From: a bacterium
Lineage (GTDB): Bacteria; Bacillota; Bacilli; Lactobacillales; Streptococcaceae
DNA length: 64,000 bases
Direction of reading: 5' to 3'
Assembly (NCBI GenBank): GCA_905221295.1
Contig: CAJNCP010000005.1
Span: 38,290-102,289, forward strand
Position numbers and translations under genes: made by a program. The notes under the pieces were generated by a model, which was given only the letters and a program-made list of their open reading frames with translations, was not told where the DNA came from and made no database searches. This document shows positions 48,501 through 57,208 of the stretch, in pieces (within the stretch, counting starts at the first letter, position 1; each line of letters begins with the position of its first letter).

Positions 48501-49680
48501 GGAAATCAATGACTACCACCATGCACATGATGCCTACTTAAATGCCGTAGTGGCTAAGGCCATCCTTAAAAAATATCCTAAACTAGAGCCTGAATTCGTC
48601 TATGGTGACTATCAAAAGTACGATCTTAAGCGCTACATCTCAAGATCCAAAGATCCTAAAGAAGTCGAAAAAGCAACTGAAAAATATTTCTTCTACTCAA
48701 ACCTGTTGAACTTCTTTAAAGAAGAGGTGCATTACGCAGACGGAACCATCGTAAAAAGAGAAAATATCGAATACTCCAAAGACACTGGAGAAATCGCTTG
48801 GAATAAGGAAAAAGATTTCGCAACAATCAAAAAAGTACTTTCACTTCCGCAGGTGAATATTGTGAAGAAGAGAGAGGTGCAAACAGGGGGATTCTCTAAA
48901 GAATCCATTCTTCCTAAAGGAAATTCTGATAAGCTAATCCCTCGAAAAACAAAGGATGTACTTTGGGACACTACTAAATATGGAGGATTTGATAGCCCTG
49001 TTATCGCCTATTCGATCTTGCTCATTGCCGATATCGAAAAAGGAAAAGCGAAAAAACTGAAGACTGTCAAAACTCTAGTTGGTATCACGATTATGGAAAA
49101 AGCCGCTTTTGAGGAGAATCCAATAACTTTCCTTGAAAATAAAGGCTATCATAATGTCCGTAAAGAAAACATCCTCTGCCTACCTAAGTATAGTTTATTT
49201 GAACTGGAAAATGGTCGCAGACGACTACTTGCAAGTGCGAAAGAACTTCAAAAAGGCAATGAAATAGTGCTTCCAGTATATTTAACAACCTTGCTCTACC
49301 ATTCTAAAAACGTCCATAAACTAGACGAACCAGAACATTTGGAATATATTCAGAAACACCAAAATGAATTTAAAGATTTATTAAATCTTGTATCTGAGTT
49401 CTCTCAAAAATATGTCCTGGCCGAAGCGAATCTGGAGAAAATCAAGAACTTATATGCAGACAATGAGCAGGCAGATATAGAAATCCTAGCAAATTCATTT
49501 ATCAATTTGTTGACCTTCACTGCTTTGGGTGCTCCTGCTGCCTTTAAATTTTTTGGCAAAGATGTTGATCGAAAACGATACACAACTGTATCTGAAATCC
49601 TCAACGCCACCCTCATCCACCAATCCATCACTGGTCTCTACGAGACTCGGATTGACTTAAGCAAACTGGGAGAAGACTAA
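45535..49680 (+). CDS. cas9: CRISPR-associated endonuclease Cas9, type II-A
   Basis: 1,381 residues, highly similar in layout to SpCas9. RuvC-I is [13 protein letters not shown] (D11); the arginine-rich bridge helix is [17 protein letters not shown]. RuvC-II is [11 protein letters not shown] (E771), HNH is [11 protein letters not shown] (H853) and RuvC-III is [11 protein letters not shown] (H996, D999), so both nuclease sites are intact. The PAM-reading pair is kept in DVDRKRYT (R1346 and R1348, like R1333/R1335 of SpCas9), predicting an NGG PAM. GGAGG lies before the ATG. The stop overlaps the cas1 start by one base (TAATG). It cuts DNA guided by crRNA:tracrRNA. Confidence 0.98.
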   Translation: MENKNYSIGLDIGTNSVGWTVITDDYKVPSKKMKVLGNTDKHFIKKNLIGALLFDEGTTAEGRRLKRTARRRYTRRKNRLRYLQEIFSQEISKVDSSFFHRLDDSFLVPEDKRGSKYPIFATLAEEKEYHKNFPTIYHLRKHLADSKEKADLRLIYLALAHMIKYRGHFLYEESFDIKNNDIQKIFNEFISIYDNTLEGSSLSGQNAQVEAIFTDKISKSAKRERVLKLFPDEKSTGLFSEFLKLIVGNQAEFKKHFDLEEKAPLQFSKDTYDEDLENLLGQIGDDFTDLFLVAKKLYDAILLSGILTVTDPSTKAPLSASMIERYENHQKDLAALKQFIKTKLPEKYAEVFSDDSKNGYAGYVGVDLKVRKRNGKLATEEEFDKYLKSILNNVKGADYFLDKIEREDFLRKQRTFDNGSIPHQIHLQEMNAILRRQGEHYPFLKENKEKIEKILTFRIPYYVGPLARGNRDFAWLTRNSDQAIRPWNFEEIVDKASSAEDFINKMTNYDLYLPEEKVLPKHSLLYETFAVYNELTKVKFIAEGLRDYQFLDSVQKKQIVNQLFKEKRRVTEKDIIQYLHTVDGYDGIELKGIEKQFNASLSTYHDLLKIIKDKEFMDDPNNEEILENIVHTLTIFEDREMIKQRLAQYDSLFDEKVIKALTRRHYTGWGKLSAKLINGISDKQTGNTILDYLIDDGYSNRNFMQLINDDGLSFKEIIQKAQVVGKTDNVNQVVQELPGSPAIKKGILQSIKIVEELVKVMGHEPESIVIEMARENQTTTRGKKNSQQRYKRIEDSLKILASGLNAKILKEHPTDNIQLQNDRLFLYYLQNGRDMYTGEALDINQLSNYDIDHIIPQAFIKDDSLDNRVLTSSKDNRGKSDNVPSLEVVQKRKAFWQQLLDSKLISERKFNNLTKAERGGLDERDKVGFIKRQLVETRQITKHVAQILDARYNTEVNGKDKKNRTVKIIALKSNLVSNFRKEFRLYKVREINDYHHAHDAYLNAVVAKAILKKYPKLEPEFVYGDYQKYDLKRYISRSKDPKEVEKATEKYFFYSNLLNFFKEEVHYADGTIVKRENIEYSKDTGEIAWNKEKDFATIKKVLSLPQVNIVKKREVQTGGFSKESILPKGNSDKLIPRKTKDVLWDTTKYGGFDSPVIAYSILLIADIEKGKAKKLKTVKTLVGITIMEKAAFEENPITFLENKGYHNVRKENILCLPKYSLFELENGRRRLLASAKELQKGNEIVLPVYLTTLLYHSKNVHKLDEPEHLEYIQKHQNEFKDLLNLVSEFSQKYVLAEANLEKIKNLYADNEQADIEILANSFINLLTFTALGAPAAFKFFGKDVDRKRYTTVSEILNATLIHQSITGLYETRIDLSKLGED

Positions 49681-50546
49681 TGGGTTGGAGAACAATTATT
49701 GTCAATACGCACTCTAAACTCTCCTACAAGAACAACCACTTGATTTTTAAAGATGCCTCTCGGACAGAGTTGATTCACCTGTCCGAGGTGGACATCCTGC
49801 TTTTGGAGACGACGGACATCGTTCTCTCTACTATGCTGATAAAGCGCTTGGTGGATGAAAATATTCTGGTCATCTTTTGTGATGATAAACGCTTGCCGAC
49901 GGCATACTTAATGCCTTACTATGGTCGACATGATTCCAGTCTACAACTCTCTCGTCAAATCACATGGTGCGAGGAGGCTAAAGCACAAGTTTGGACCACC
50001 ATTATTGCACAAAAAATTCTCAATCAAGCTTTTTATCTGGGAAGTTGCGGTTTTCTGGAAAAGAGCCAGTCCGTCATCGATCTCTATCATGGTTTGGATT
50101 TATTTGATCCTAGCAATCGTGAGGGACACGCAGCTCGGATTTATTTCAACACCTTGTTTGGAAATGACTTTAGCCGTGAACAAGATAATGATGTCAATGC
50201 TGCCTTAGACTACGGTTACACTTTAATTTTAAGTATGTTTGCGCGTGAGATTGTCTTGTCTGGCTGTATGACCCAGTTTGGCTTGAAACATGCTAATCAG
50301 TTTAATCAATTCAACCTCGCTAGCGATATTATGGAGCCTTTCCGTCCGATTATTGACAGAATCGTCTATGAAAATCGAAACAGTTCTTTTGTCAAAATCA
50401 AGCGAGAACTTTTCACTATTTTCTCAGATACCTTCCATTACAATGGCAAAGATATGTACCTGTCCAATATCGTCAGTGACTATACTAAGAAAGTCATCCA
50501 AGCTCTCAATCAACCGGAGAAAGGAGTTCCTGAGTTTAGGATATGA
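49680..50546 (+). CDS. cas1: CRISPR integrase Cas1, type II-A
   Basis: 288 residues. It begins [25 protein letters not shown], as type II-A Cas1 proteins do. Metal-binding residues are expected at Glu in [11 protein letters not shown] (about 149), His in [22 protein letters not shown] (about 205) and the Asp/Glu of DIMEPFRP (about 217-220). With Cas2 it inserts new spacers at the leader end of the array. It overlaps the cas9 stop by one base and cas2 by four. Confidence 0.97.
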   Translation: MGWRTIIVNTHSKLSYKNNHLIFKDASRTELIHLSEVDILLLETTDIVLSTMLIKRLVDENILVIFCDDKRLPTAYLMPYYGRHDSSLQLSRQITWCEEAKAQVWTTIIAQKILNQAFYLGSCGFLEKSQSVIDLYHGLDLFDPSNREGHAARIYFNTLFGNDFSREQDNDVNAALDYGYTLILSMFAREIVLSGCMTQFGLKHANQFNQFNLASDIMEPFRPIIDRIVYENRNSSFVKIKRELFTIFSDTFHYNGKDMYLSNIVSDYTKKVIQALNQPEKGVPEFRI

Positions 50547-50887
50547 GTTATCGATATATGCGTATGATTTTAATGTTTGATATGCCCGTTGATACCGCAG
50601 AGGAACGCAAGGCCTATCGGAAATTTCGCAAGTTCCTCATAGATGAAGGATTTATCATGCACCAATTCTCCATCTATAGCAAGCTCTTGCTCAACAACTC
50701 TGCTAATAACGCCATGATTGAGCGACTCAAGACTCATAACCCTAAGAAAGGAAACATTACTCTCTTAACCGTTACAGAAAAGCAGTTTTCTCGCATGATT
50801 TACTTAAATGGCGAGCGAAATACCAGCGTAGCAAACTCCGACGCACGCTTGGTCTTTCTAGGAGAGGAGCCTCGAGATGAAGATTAA
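50543..50887 (+). CDS. cas2: CRISPR integrase subunit Cas2
   Basis: 114 residues, [37 protein letters not shown]..., a ferredoxin-like fold with the conserved Asp in MFDMP. It dimerises and bridges two Cas1 dimers to form the spacer-integration complex. It overlaps cas1 by 4 bp and csn2 by 11 bp, so all four cas genes form one tightly coupled operon. Confidence 0.96.
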   Translation: MSYRYMRMILMFDMPVDTAEERKAYRKFRKFLIDEGFIMHQFSIYSKLLLNNSANNAMIERLKTHNPKKGNITLLTVTEKQFSRMIYLNGERNTSVANSDARLVFLGEEPRDED

Positions 50888-51539
50888 TTTCCCGCTATTG
50901 GATGAACCATTAACTATTGAAAATGCAACTTTTTTAGTGTTGGAAGACCAGTTTACCTTTTCAACCATCGTCAAGCAATTCTACCAGTACACTGATGATG
51001 GAGAGTTGAAGTTGTTTGATAGAAATCTAAAAGCTCTGAAAGAATCCGAGTTACTAGTGATAACAGATGTCTTAGGATACAATCTCAACTCACCTGCCAT
51101 GCTCAAGCTGATACATGCTGATTTAGAAAATCAACTCAATGACAAGCCCGAAGTCAAGTCCATGATTGAAAAGTTGGTTGCTACGATTACAGAATTGCTG
51201 GCATTTGAGTGTTTGGAAAACGAGTTAGACCTAGAGTATGATGAAATTACCATTCTAGAGTTAATCGATGCGCTAGGGGTCAAAGTTGAAACTCTAAGTG
51301 ATACACCTTTTGAAAAGATGCTAGAAATTGTCCAGGTTTTTAAATATCTTTCTAAAAAGAAACTCCTTGTTTTCATCAATGCATCCGCCTATCTATCAAA
51401 GGATGAGTTAGTAAATTTGATAGAGTATATCCATCTAAATCAACTAAGGGTTTTATTTGTCGAACCTCGTAAAGTCTATGATTTTCCCCAGTATGTAATG
51501 GATCAAGACTATTTCTTGAACCCTGAAAATATGGTATAA
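50877..51539 (+). CDS. csn2: Adaptation protein Csn2, short type II-A form
   Basis: 220 residues, [25 protein letters not shown]..., characteristic of the ring-forming, calcium-stabilised Csn2 of type II-A systems. It encircles DNA ends and is required for spacer acquisition with Cas1, Cas2 and Cas9. Length is that of the short Csn2 class. The gene end contains the extended -10 promoter of the array. Confidence 0.95.
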   Translation: MKINFPLLDEPLTIENATFLVLEDQFTFSTIVKQFYQYTDDGELKLFDRNLKALKESELLVITDVLGYNLNSPAMLKLIHADLENQLNDKPEVKSMIEKLVATITELLAFECLENELDLEYDEITILELIDALGVKVETLSDTPFEKMLEIVQVFKYLSKKKLLVFINASAYLSKDELVNLIEYIHLNQLRVLFVEPRKVYDFPQYVMDQDYFLNPENMV

Positions 51540-51629
51540 TAAGAGTAACAATTGGGACCTGGCGAACTGAAGTCTGGCTGGGACGAATGGCGCGATTACG
51601 AAATTTCGTGAGAAAAATTTTTCTACGAG
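51532..51629 (+). promoter_or_regulatory. CRISPR leader and array promoter
   Basis: An extended -10 (TGGTATAAT; TATAAT at 51535-51540) overlaps the csn2 stop codon. The leader ends in TTTTTCTACGAG directly at repeat 1. CTACGAG is the leader-anchoring sequence used for polarised integration in S. pyogenes and S. thermophilus CRISPR3-type loci. The leader also has the palindrome CGAAATTTCG (about 51599-51608). Confidence 0.8.
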
Positions 51630-52986
51630 GTTTTAGAGCTGTGTTGTTTCGAATGGTTCCAAAACTTCTCTAACTTTCTTATACAATGAAAGGCAGTTTT
51701 AGAGCTGTGTTGTTTCGAATGGTTCCAAAACCGCTTGGCAGTTCTCAGGGGACACAGACTACGTTTTAGAGCTGTGTTGTTTCGAATGGTTCCAAAACCT
51801 GAAATAGAGCCAAAAAACTCCACCTGATGTTTTAGAGCTGTGTTGTTTCGAATGGTTCCAAAACTGGCCAAAATGAAATCTTCTTCATCAATGGGTTTTA
51901 GAGCTGTGTTGTTTCGAATGGTTCCAAAACTCGCAAACCTAAGAAATCAGCTGTAGTACCGTTTTAGAGCTGTGTTGTTTCGAATGGTTCCAAAACCAAC
52001 ACCTTGAATGACATTGCCAAATCCATGTTTTAGAGCTGTGTTGTTTCGAATGGTTCCAAAACGTTCATAGTTAATACTTAAATTTGTATCAGGTTTTAGA
52101 GCTGTGTTGTTTCGAATGGTTCCAAAACACCTGTTGGACGATGGAGAAAGGATAGCAAGTTTTAGAGCTGTGTTGTTTCGAATGGTTCCAAAACTTCGGG
52201 TTCGGGGTATTGATACCACCGCCAGTTTTAGAGCTGTGTTGTTTCGAATGGTTCCAAAACAAGTGAAACAGATTTTGAAGAAGTAAACTTGTTTTAGAGC
52301 TGTGTTGTTTCGAATGGTTCCAAAACTTGTCCCATATAATAGAAGTGACAAGTTATGTTTTAGAGCTGTGTTGTTTCGAATGGTTCCAAAACTAGCTGGT
52401 TTAAGATTCGCCCCTGCGTTTTGTTTTAGAGCTGTGTTGTTTCGAATGGTTCCAAAACCTACCATTTAATTGAGTCATACTACCACTCGTTTTAGAGCTG
52501 TGTTGTTTCGAATGGTTCCAAAACAATAGCAAGCGAAAACAAGAAAAATGATACGTTTTAGAGCTGTGTTGTTTCGAATGGTTCCAAAACGCTTGAAGAA
52601 TCAACCTTAACAATCAAGCTGTTTTAGAGCTGTGTTGTTTCGAATGGTTCCAAAACCATCAAGGGAGTATTCTCTACGGTGTGGCAGTTTTAGAGCTGTG
52701 TTGTTTCGAATGGTTCCAAAACACGAATTGCATCAGCAGTACCAAAAGCATAGTTTTAGAGCTGTGTTGTTTCGAATGGTTCCAAAACTCTTGAAGTCTC
52801 ACAAAAAAAGGTTTATTAGTTTTAGAGCTGTGTTGTTTCGAATGGTTCCAAAACTTCAGCATTTATGACAATATCTCTAACCGTGTTTTAGAGCTGTGTT
52901 GTTTCGAATGGTTCCAAAACTTGTCTGTGGTGGTACTGGTGGTGGTAAAAGTTTTAGAGCTGTGTTGTTTCGAATGGTTCCAATTT
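51630..52986 (+). CRISPR. CRISPR array, type II-A, 21 repeats and 20 spacers
   Basis: 36-nt repeats begin GTTTTAGAGCTGTGTTGTTT and end CGAATGGTTCCAAAAC, the S. thermophilus CRISPR3 repeat. Starts are at 51630, 51696, 51763 and then every 66 bp to 52951. Spacers are 30 nt except spacer 2, which is 31 nt (51732-51762). The last repeat (52951-52986) diverges in its final bases (CCAATTT for CCAAAAC), marking it as the leader-distal end. All other repeats look identical and all spacers differ, so the array is probably active. Transcription is to the right, from the leader. Confidence 0.98.
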
Positions 52987-52990
52987 ACAT

Positions 52991-53021
52991 AAAAAGCTAC
53001 TCAAAAAATGAGTAGCTTTTT
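52991..53021. terminator. Terminator after the CRISPR array, shared with rhomboid gene
   Basis: AAAAAGCTACTCA pairs with TGAGTAGCTTTTT (5-nt loop). It is bidirectional, ending the array transcript and the convergent minus-strand operon. Confidence 0.9.
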
Positions 53022-53034
53022 AACTATTCCATCC

Positions 53035-53715
53035 CTACACATAACTCATTCCTTTGTAGAAAAGGAAAACGGTTAGTGCGATAAAAAGTAGGGTTGCTCC
53101 GATTCGCTGCCCAGAGCTATACATCCTTTTTTCCCATTTGACTGGAAAGATGACTGCTAGAAAGGCACCGCCTACTGCGCCACCAATATGCCCTGCTAGG
53201 CTGATTCCTGGAATCAGAATACTTCCAATGATATTGATCACGAAAAGCGTCAGGTAGGATTGCCCCAACTGCTGGATATAGGGGCTGCGAGTCGCATAGC
53301 GCAAAACGATAATCGCAGCAAATAATCCATAGAGAGAAGTGGAGGCACCTGCTGCTAGGACTTTCGGTGTGAAAGCAAAAACAAAGAGATTGCCCATCAT
53401 TCCTGATAAGAGATAAAGAAGGAAAAATTGCTTAGAGCCGAAAATCTCCTCCACCTGTTGTCCAAGAAAGTAGAGTGAAATCATATTGACAATGAAATGC
53501 TCCCATCCAATGTGCACAAATATAGCCGAAAATAGGCGCCAAATCTGCTCTGGGAACAGGCGAATGATCGGTCCATACATAGCTCCAAACTGAAACAGAG
53601 TTTTGACTTGATCAAAGTTGATACCCGTAGTAATCAGCATCAGTAGAAATACAAAGCCAGTCACTAGGAGAAAAAAACTAGTCACAGAGTAGCGTTTATC
53701 AAAGATTTCCTTCAT
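53035..53715 (-). CDS. Rhomboid-family intramembrane serine protease
   Basis: 226 residues with about six to seven membrane helices. The rhomboid features are ALFVHIGWEHFIVNMISLYFLG (H-x-x-x-N, here HFIVN), the catalytic Ser in GASTSLYGLFAA (about 125), and the catalytic His in AGHIGGAVGGAF. It cleaves membrane-anchored proteins within the bilayer; the substrate is unknown. It overlaps the upstream 5-FTHF cyclo-ligase gene by 17 bp, a common streptococcal pairing, so translation is coupled. Confidence 0.9.
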   Translation of the reverse strand: MKEIFDKRYSVTSFFLLVTGFVFLLMLITTGINFDQVKTLFQFGAMYGPIIRLFPEQIWRLFSAIFVHIGWEHFIVNMISLYFLGQQVEEIFGSKQFFLLYLLSGMMGNLFVFAFTPKVLAAGASTSLYGLFAAIIVLRYATRSPYIQQLGQSYLTLFVINIIGSILIPGISLAGHIGGAVGGAFLAVIFPVKWEKRMYSSGQRIGATLLFIALTVFLFYKGMSYV

Positions 53716-54238
53716 AGACTAGCACCTCCTGGACGGGAATATCATGGTTTTCCGAGTTAAACTCCTGAACTTGACAAGGATAGATTGTACTCATGGTATG
53801 CCCAGCAAAATGTTCCAGATAGCGGTCATAGTAGCCTCCACCATATCCGATCCGATAGCCTTCTGTCGTAAAAGCTAGCCCTGGAACATGAATCAAATCA
53901 ATCTGAGACGGTTCCACCACTTCCAAGTCTCCTTGCGGTTCCAGTAAACCAAAGGAAGTTTTTGCCAACTGCTTCGGATCATATACCACAAATTCCATGT
54001 GCCCCTTGGGATAGGTTTTGGGTATCAGAACCTTTTTGCCGTCCTTCAGCGCCTGCTCAATCAGTTCCTGCGTTTGAAATTCATGAGGGAAGGAGAGATA
54101 GGTTGCGATGACCTTAGCTTCTTGGTAAAAGGGATGTTGCAAGAAACGCTCGGTTAAAGCTCGATCCATAGCCTGTTTTTGCTCCTGAGATAGAGCCTTC
54201 ATTTCTTGCAAAATTTTCTTGCGTAGTTCTGCTTTCAT
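53699..54238 (-). CDS. 5-formyltetrahydrofolate cyclo-ligase
   Basis: 179 residues from the ATG at 54238, with GAGGA upstream; a TTG two codons earlier is less likely. The ATP-binding C-terminal motif GYRIGYGGGYYDRYL (about 129-143) and the N-terminal basic helix (MKAELRKKILQEMK) are diagnostic. It converts 5-formyl-THF to 5,10-methenyl-THF with ATP, returning this storage folate to the one-carbon pool. It lies between the DAP-pathway genes and the rhomboid gene. Confidence 0.92.
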   Translation of the reverse strand: MKAELRKKILQEMKALSQEQKQAMDRALTERFLQHPFYQEAKVIATYLSFPHEFQTQELIEQALKDGKKVLIPKTYPKGHMEFVVYDPKQLAKTSFGLLEPQGDLEVVEPSQIDLIHVPGLAFTTEGYRIGYGGGYYDRYLEHFAGHTMSTIYPCQVQEFNSENHDIPVQEVLVYEGNL

Positions 54239-54249
54239 AGACAATTCCT

Positions 54250-55380
54250 CTACTCTGCTGCCTTCTTTTTTAAGAAACTAGAGACTGCATCTACCCCAAT
54301 GGCTATGGCTTCTTCCTTAGGACTCATCTGAGGGTGATGAAGAGCGTAGGGACTATCGATACCTAGCCAGAACATAACGCCATCTACCTTCGAAAGGAGA
54401 TAACCAAAGTCCTCACCAGTCATAGCTGGCTCAATATCAATCAACTCGATTCCGTCTTTCTCTTCAAAAAAGTCCATCAGTTCACGCGCCAAGGCTGGAT
54501 TGTTCTCCACAGGTAGGTAGCCTCCTTGTTTGAGTTCCACTTCGACTTCCATATCAAAGGCTGCTGCAACCCCCTCCGCTACTGCCCTAACCCTCTTTTG
54601 CACCAAGAGACTCATGTCCTGGGTCAAGGCCCGAATAGTTCCATGCAAAAAGGCTGTATCTGTGATGACATTATTCGCAACACCAGCTTGGAAAACACCA
54701 AAGGTCACCACTGCTCCCTCTATTGGGTTAACATTGCGGCTAACCACTGACTGCACCTGAGTGATAAAGTAGCTAGTAGCCACCAAGGCATCATTGGCCT
54801 CATGTGGAAAAGCAGCGTGCCCACCTTTTCCTTTGAAACGGATTTTAACTTCGCAAGTCCCTGCGAAGAGAGTGTGTATATTGGTCGCAATCTGACCAAC
54901 TTTCAAATCCGGTCGAACATGAAGTCCATAAAACTGGTCTGGCAACCAATCTCCAAAAGCACCATCCTCATACATGAGCATCCCACCGGCTTCATTTTCT
55001 TCAGCAGGCTGAAATAGGAAGAGCAGATTATTTTTAGGTTGCTCCTCAAGAGCACGCTCGAGACAGCCCAAGGCAATGGTCATGTGGAAATCATGTCCGC
55101 AAGCATGCATACGACCTTGATGTTGGGAAGAAAAAGGAAGGCCTGTTTGTTCAAGGATAGGTAGGCCATCAATGTCTGTTCGCCAACCAATGGTCCGCTT
55201 CGGCTGGCTTCCCTGCAAATAGACCAAAATCCCTGTCCGCCAGGTGCGGACTTGAACAAAGTCCTTGCCCGCAGTCAATTTCTCAATGACACCTAATAAA
55301 TAGGCCTGTGTCTTGAACTCCTCCAAGCCAATCTCTGGAATCTGGTGCAAATCTCGTCGAGTCTGAATCAAATCTAACAT
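54250..55380 (-). CDS. N-acetyldiaminopimelate deacetylase
   Basis: 376 residues of the M20 amidohydrolase family. Metal-ligand motifs are [10 protein letters not shown] (about 90-99), the Glu pair in [12 protein letters not shown] (about 128) and the terminal ALHHPQM. The central insertion is the dimerisation domain. In streptococci this enzyme removes the acetyl group from N-acetyl-LL-diaminopimelate in the acetylase branch of lysine synthesis. The dapH gene directly upstream catalyses the first step of that branch, supporting the call over a general peptidase. Confidence 0.9.
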   Translation of the reverse strand: MLDLIQTRRDLHQIPEIGLEEFKTQAYLLGVIEKLTAGKDFVQVRTWRTGILVYLQGSQPKRTIGWRTDIDGLPILEQTGLPFSSQHQGRMHACGHDFHMTIALGCLERALEEQPKNNLLFLFQPAEENEAGGMLMYEDGAFGDWLPDQFYGLHVRPDLKVGQIATNIHTLFAGTCEVKIRFKGKGGHAAFPHEANDALVATSYFITQVQSVVSRNVNPIEGAVVTFGVFQAGVANNVITDTAFLHGTIRALTQDMSLLVQKRVRAVAEGVAAAFDMEVEVELKQGGYLPVENNPALARELMDFFEEKDGIELIDIEPAMTGEDFGYLLSKVDGVMFWLGIDSPYALHHPQMSPKEEAIAIGVDAVSSFLKKKAAE

Positions 55381-55405
55381 CTATCGATCCTCCTTTTGAT
55401 AGAAG

Positions 55406-55438
55406 AAAGAGGCTGGAAGAAATATCCACCTCTTTTTT
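55406..55438 (-). terminator. Hairpin between dapH and the deacetylase gene, likely attenuator
   Basis: AAAGAGG (minus strand) pairs with CCTCTTT (55406-55412 with 55429-55435). Read-through is expected because both genes belong to one pathway; T's after the stem on the minus strand are interrupted. Confidence 0.45.
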
Positions 55439-56136
55439 TACAAGGTACGAAGCGCATCCTCTAGCGCTGTTTTTTGTTGGGTTTGGGCATCAATTTCTTT
55501 GATGATACGAGCCGGAACACCTGCCACCACCACATTTTCTGGAACATCTTGGGTAACAATAGCTCCTGCTGCAACAACTGAACCACTGCCGATTTGGACT
55601 CCTTCAATAACCACTGCATTGGCACCGATAAGAACATTGTCTCCGACACGGACTGGTTCAGCACTAGCTGGCTCAATCACACCCGCCAAAACTGCACCTG
55701 CACCAACGTGACTGTTTTTCCCAACGATAGCACGGCCACCAAGGATGGCACCCATATCAATCATGGTTCCTGCACCGATTTCAGCACCGATATTGATAAC
55801 TGCTCCCATCATGATAACAGCATTGTCACCAATTTCAACCTGGTCACGGATAATAGCACCCGGCTCGATACGAGCGTTGATAGTACGTTTATCTAGCAAA
55901 GGAACTGCAGAATTACGAGCATCTTGCTCGACAACATAGTCTTGATTTTCTACTAAACCTTCGAGAAGCGGAGCGACGTCCTTCCAGTCCCCGAATAGGA
56001 CATTTCCTAGTTTGACAACAGAGCTAGGCACAGCAGATGCGAGTTGCCCCTCAAAGGTTACTTTGACACTGGTTTTCTTTTCCGCATTGGCGATAAATTG
56101 GATGATTTCTTGGGCATTCATTTTTGTGGCAGTCAT
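55438..56136 (-). CDS. dapH: Tetrahydrodipicolinate N-acetyltransferase
   Basis: 232 residues. An N-terminal alpha/beta domain ([22 protein letters not shown]) precedes a left-handed beta-helix of hexapeptide repeats ([27 protein letters not shown]..., about 108-200), as in acyltransferases. The DapH subfamily is indicated by length and by its partner gene. It acetylates tetrahydrodipicolinate using acetyl-CoA, starting the acetylase branch to lysine and diaminopimelate. AGGAGGCG precedes the ATG. Confidence 0.93.
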   Translation of the reverse strand: MTATKMNAQEIIQFIANAEKKTSVKVTFEGQLASAVPSSVVKLGNVLFGDWKDVAPLLEGLVENQDYVVEQDARNSAVPLLDKRTINARIEPGAIIRDQVEIGDNAVIMMGAVINIGAEIGAGTMIDMGAILGGRAIVGKNSHVGAGAVLAGVIEPASAEPVRVGDNVLIGANAVVIEGVQIGSGSVVAAGAIVTQDVPENVVVAGVPARIIKEIDAQTQQKTALEDALRTL

Positions 56137-56174
56137 AGGCGCCTCCTGGTTCGTTATAATGATACCTATTCTAC

Positions 56175-56200
56175 CAAAAAAGGCTTCAAATTTGAAGCCT
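56175..56200 (-). terminator. Terminator of the EamA transporter gene
   Basis: Perfect 20-bp palindrome AGGCTTCAAATTTGAAGCCT (56181-56200) followed on the minus strand by TTTTTT. Confidence 0.85.
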
Positions 56201-56221
56201 AAACTATCAAAATAGTCGTCT

Positions 56222-57133
56222 TTACTTCCCTTCTTTGGCTTCTTCGATAGACAAGAAGACCATAGGAACGATGATTAAAATCATGGCCAAAATTAGAAAT
56301 CCATCTAGGACGAGACCGAGAAAGAGGACGCTCAATAGAGCCGAAGAGAGAGGCTCGCTAGCGCTCACTACAGAGACAACCAGAGGAGAAACGAGAGAGA
56401 CGGCCTTCATAGACAGGAAGAAGGCAAAAGCTGTTCCAAATACGGCAATAATCAAACAAATCATCACGCTGCTAGCATCCAACTGGAAGGTGACATGATG
56501 GACTGGATAGAGCAGATTGCTAAAGAGCCCTGCGAGAATCATCCCCCAACCAACAGTAGGTACAAAACCATAGTGGCGGGCAAATCGTTGGGGCAAGATG
56601 ACATTAAACATGACGCCTACTGCACTGAGCAAACCTGTCACTAGAGCCAAGGGTGTCATGGACAACTGGGACAAGTCCCCTTTTGTGGCCATCAAAAAAA
56701 CACCTAGCATGGCAATCAAAACATAGAGAATCGCTGTAATCGAAGCCTTCTTCTGGTAGACAATGCGATTGTAAAATAAAATAAAAACGGGGCTGATAAA
56801 TTGTAAAATAGTCGCCGTCGTCGCATTGGAATACTCAACACAAAGATAAAAGAAAAACTGCACAGAAAAAATACCTAGAATAGCATAGGCTAAAAAAGGT
56901 AGATAATTTTTCTTATCTTTCCAGATATCCAACAAGCGACCACGCAACTGAAAGGCAGATAAAGCTAAAACCAAACTCCCCGCCACCAGCAAACGCATAG
57001 AGGTAATCCAACCAGACGATACTGGATAATGAGTGAAAAAATACTCTCCTAAAATCCCACAAATCCCCCAAATCAGACCCGAGAACAGTGAATACAAGGT
57101 CCCCTTAAAAATCTTCTTTTGATACTTATTCAT
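56222..57133 (-). CDS. EamA/DMT-family transporter
   Basis: 303 residues with ten predicted membrane helices in two EamA halves (about 12-140 and 155-295). The second half has the usual [23 protein letters not shown] segment. The drug/metabolite transporter family exports amino acids, metabolites or drugs; the substrate is not readable from sequence. It is monocistronic, with a terminator behind it. AAGGG touches the ATG at 57133. Confidence 0.85.
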   Translation of the reverse strand: MNKYQKKIFKGTLYSLFSGLIWGICGILGEYFFTHYPVSSGWITSMRLLVAGSLVLALSAFQLRGRLLDIWKDKKNYLPFLAYAILGIFSVQFFFYLCVEYSNATTATILQFISPVFILFYNRIVYQKKASITAILYVLIAMLGVFLMATKGDLSQLSMTPLALVTGLLSAVGVMFNVILPQRFARHYGFVPTVGWGMILAGLFSNLLYPVHHVTFQLDASSVMICLIIAVFGTAFAFFLSMKAVSLVSPLVVSVVSASEPLSSALLSVLFLGLVLDGFLILAMILIIVPMVFLSIEEAKEGK

Positions 57134-57162
57134 TCCCTTATTGTAACACGAAATAGAAAAAG

Positions 57163-57207
57163 AAAAAAGTAGCTAAGAGAAGAAAAATTGCCTCTTGCTA
57201 CTTTTTT
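57163..57207 (-). terminator. pbp1b terminator
   Basis: On the minus strand AAAGTAGCAAGAG pairs with CTCTTAGCTACTTT (one bulge) followed by TTTTTTCTTTTTC. Confidence 0.8.
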
Positions 57208-57208
57208 A

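Noticed and set aside
51623..52862. Open reading frames on both strands through the CRISPR array, including a 172-codon minus-strand one
   Set aside because: They arise because the 66-bp repeat-spacer unit is divisible by three and the repeat lacks stops in some frames; no ribosome-binding sites or family similarity.
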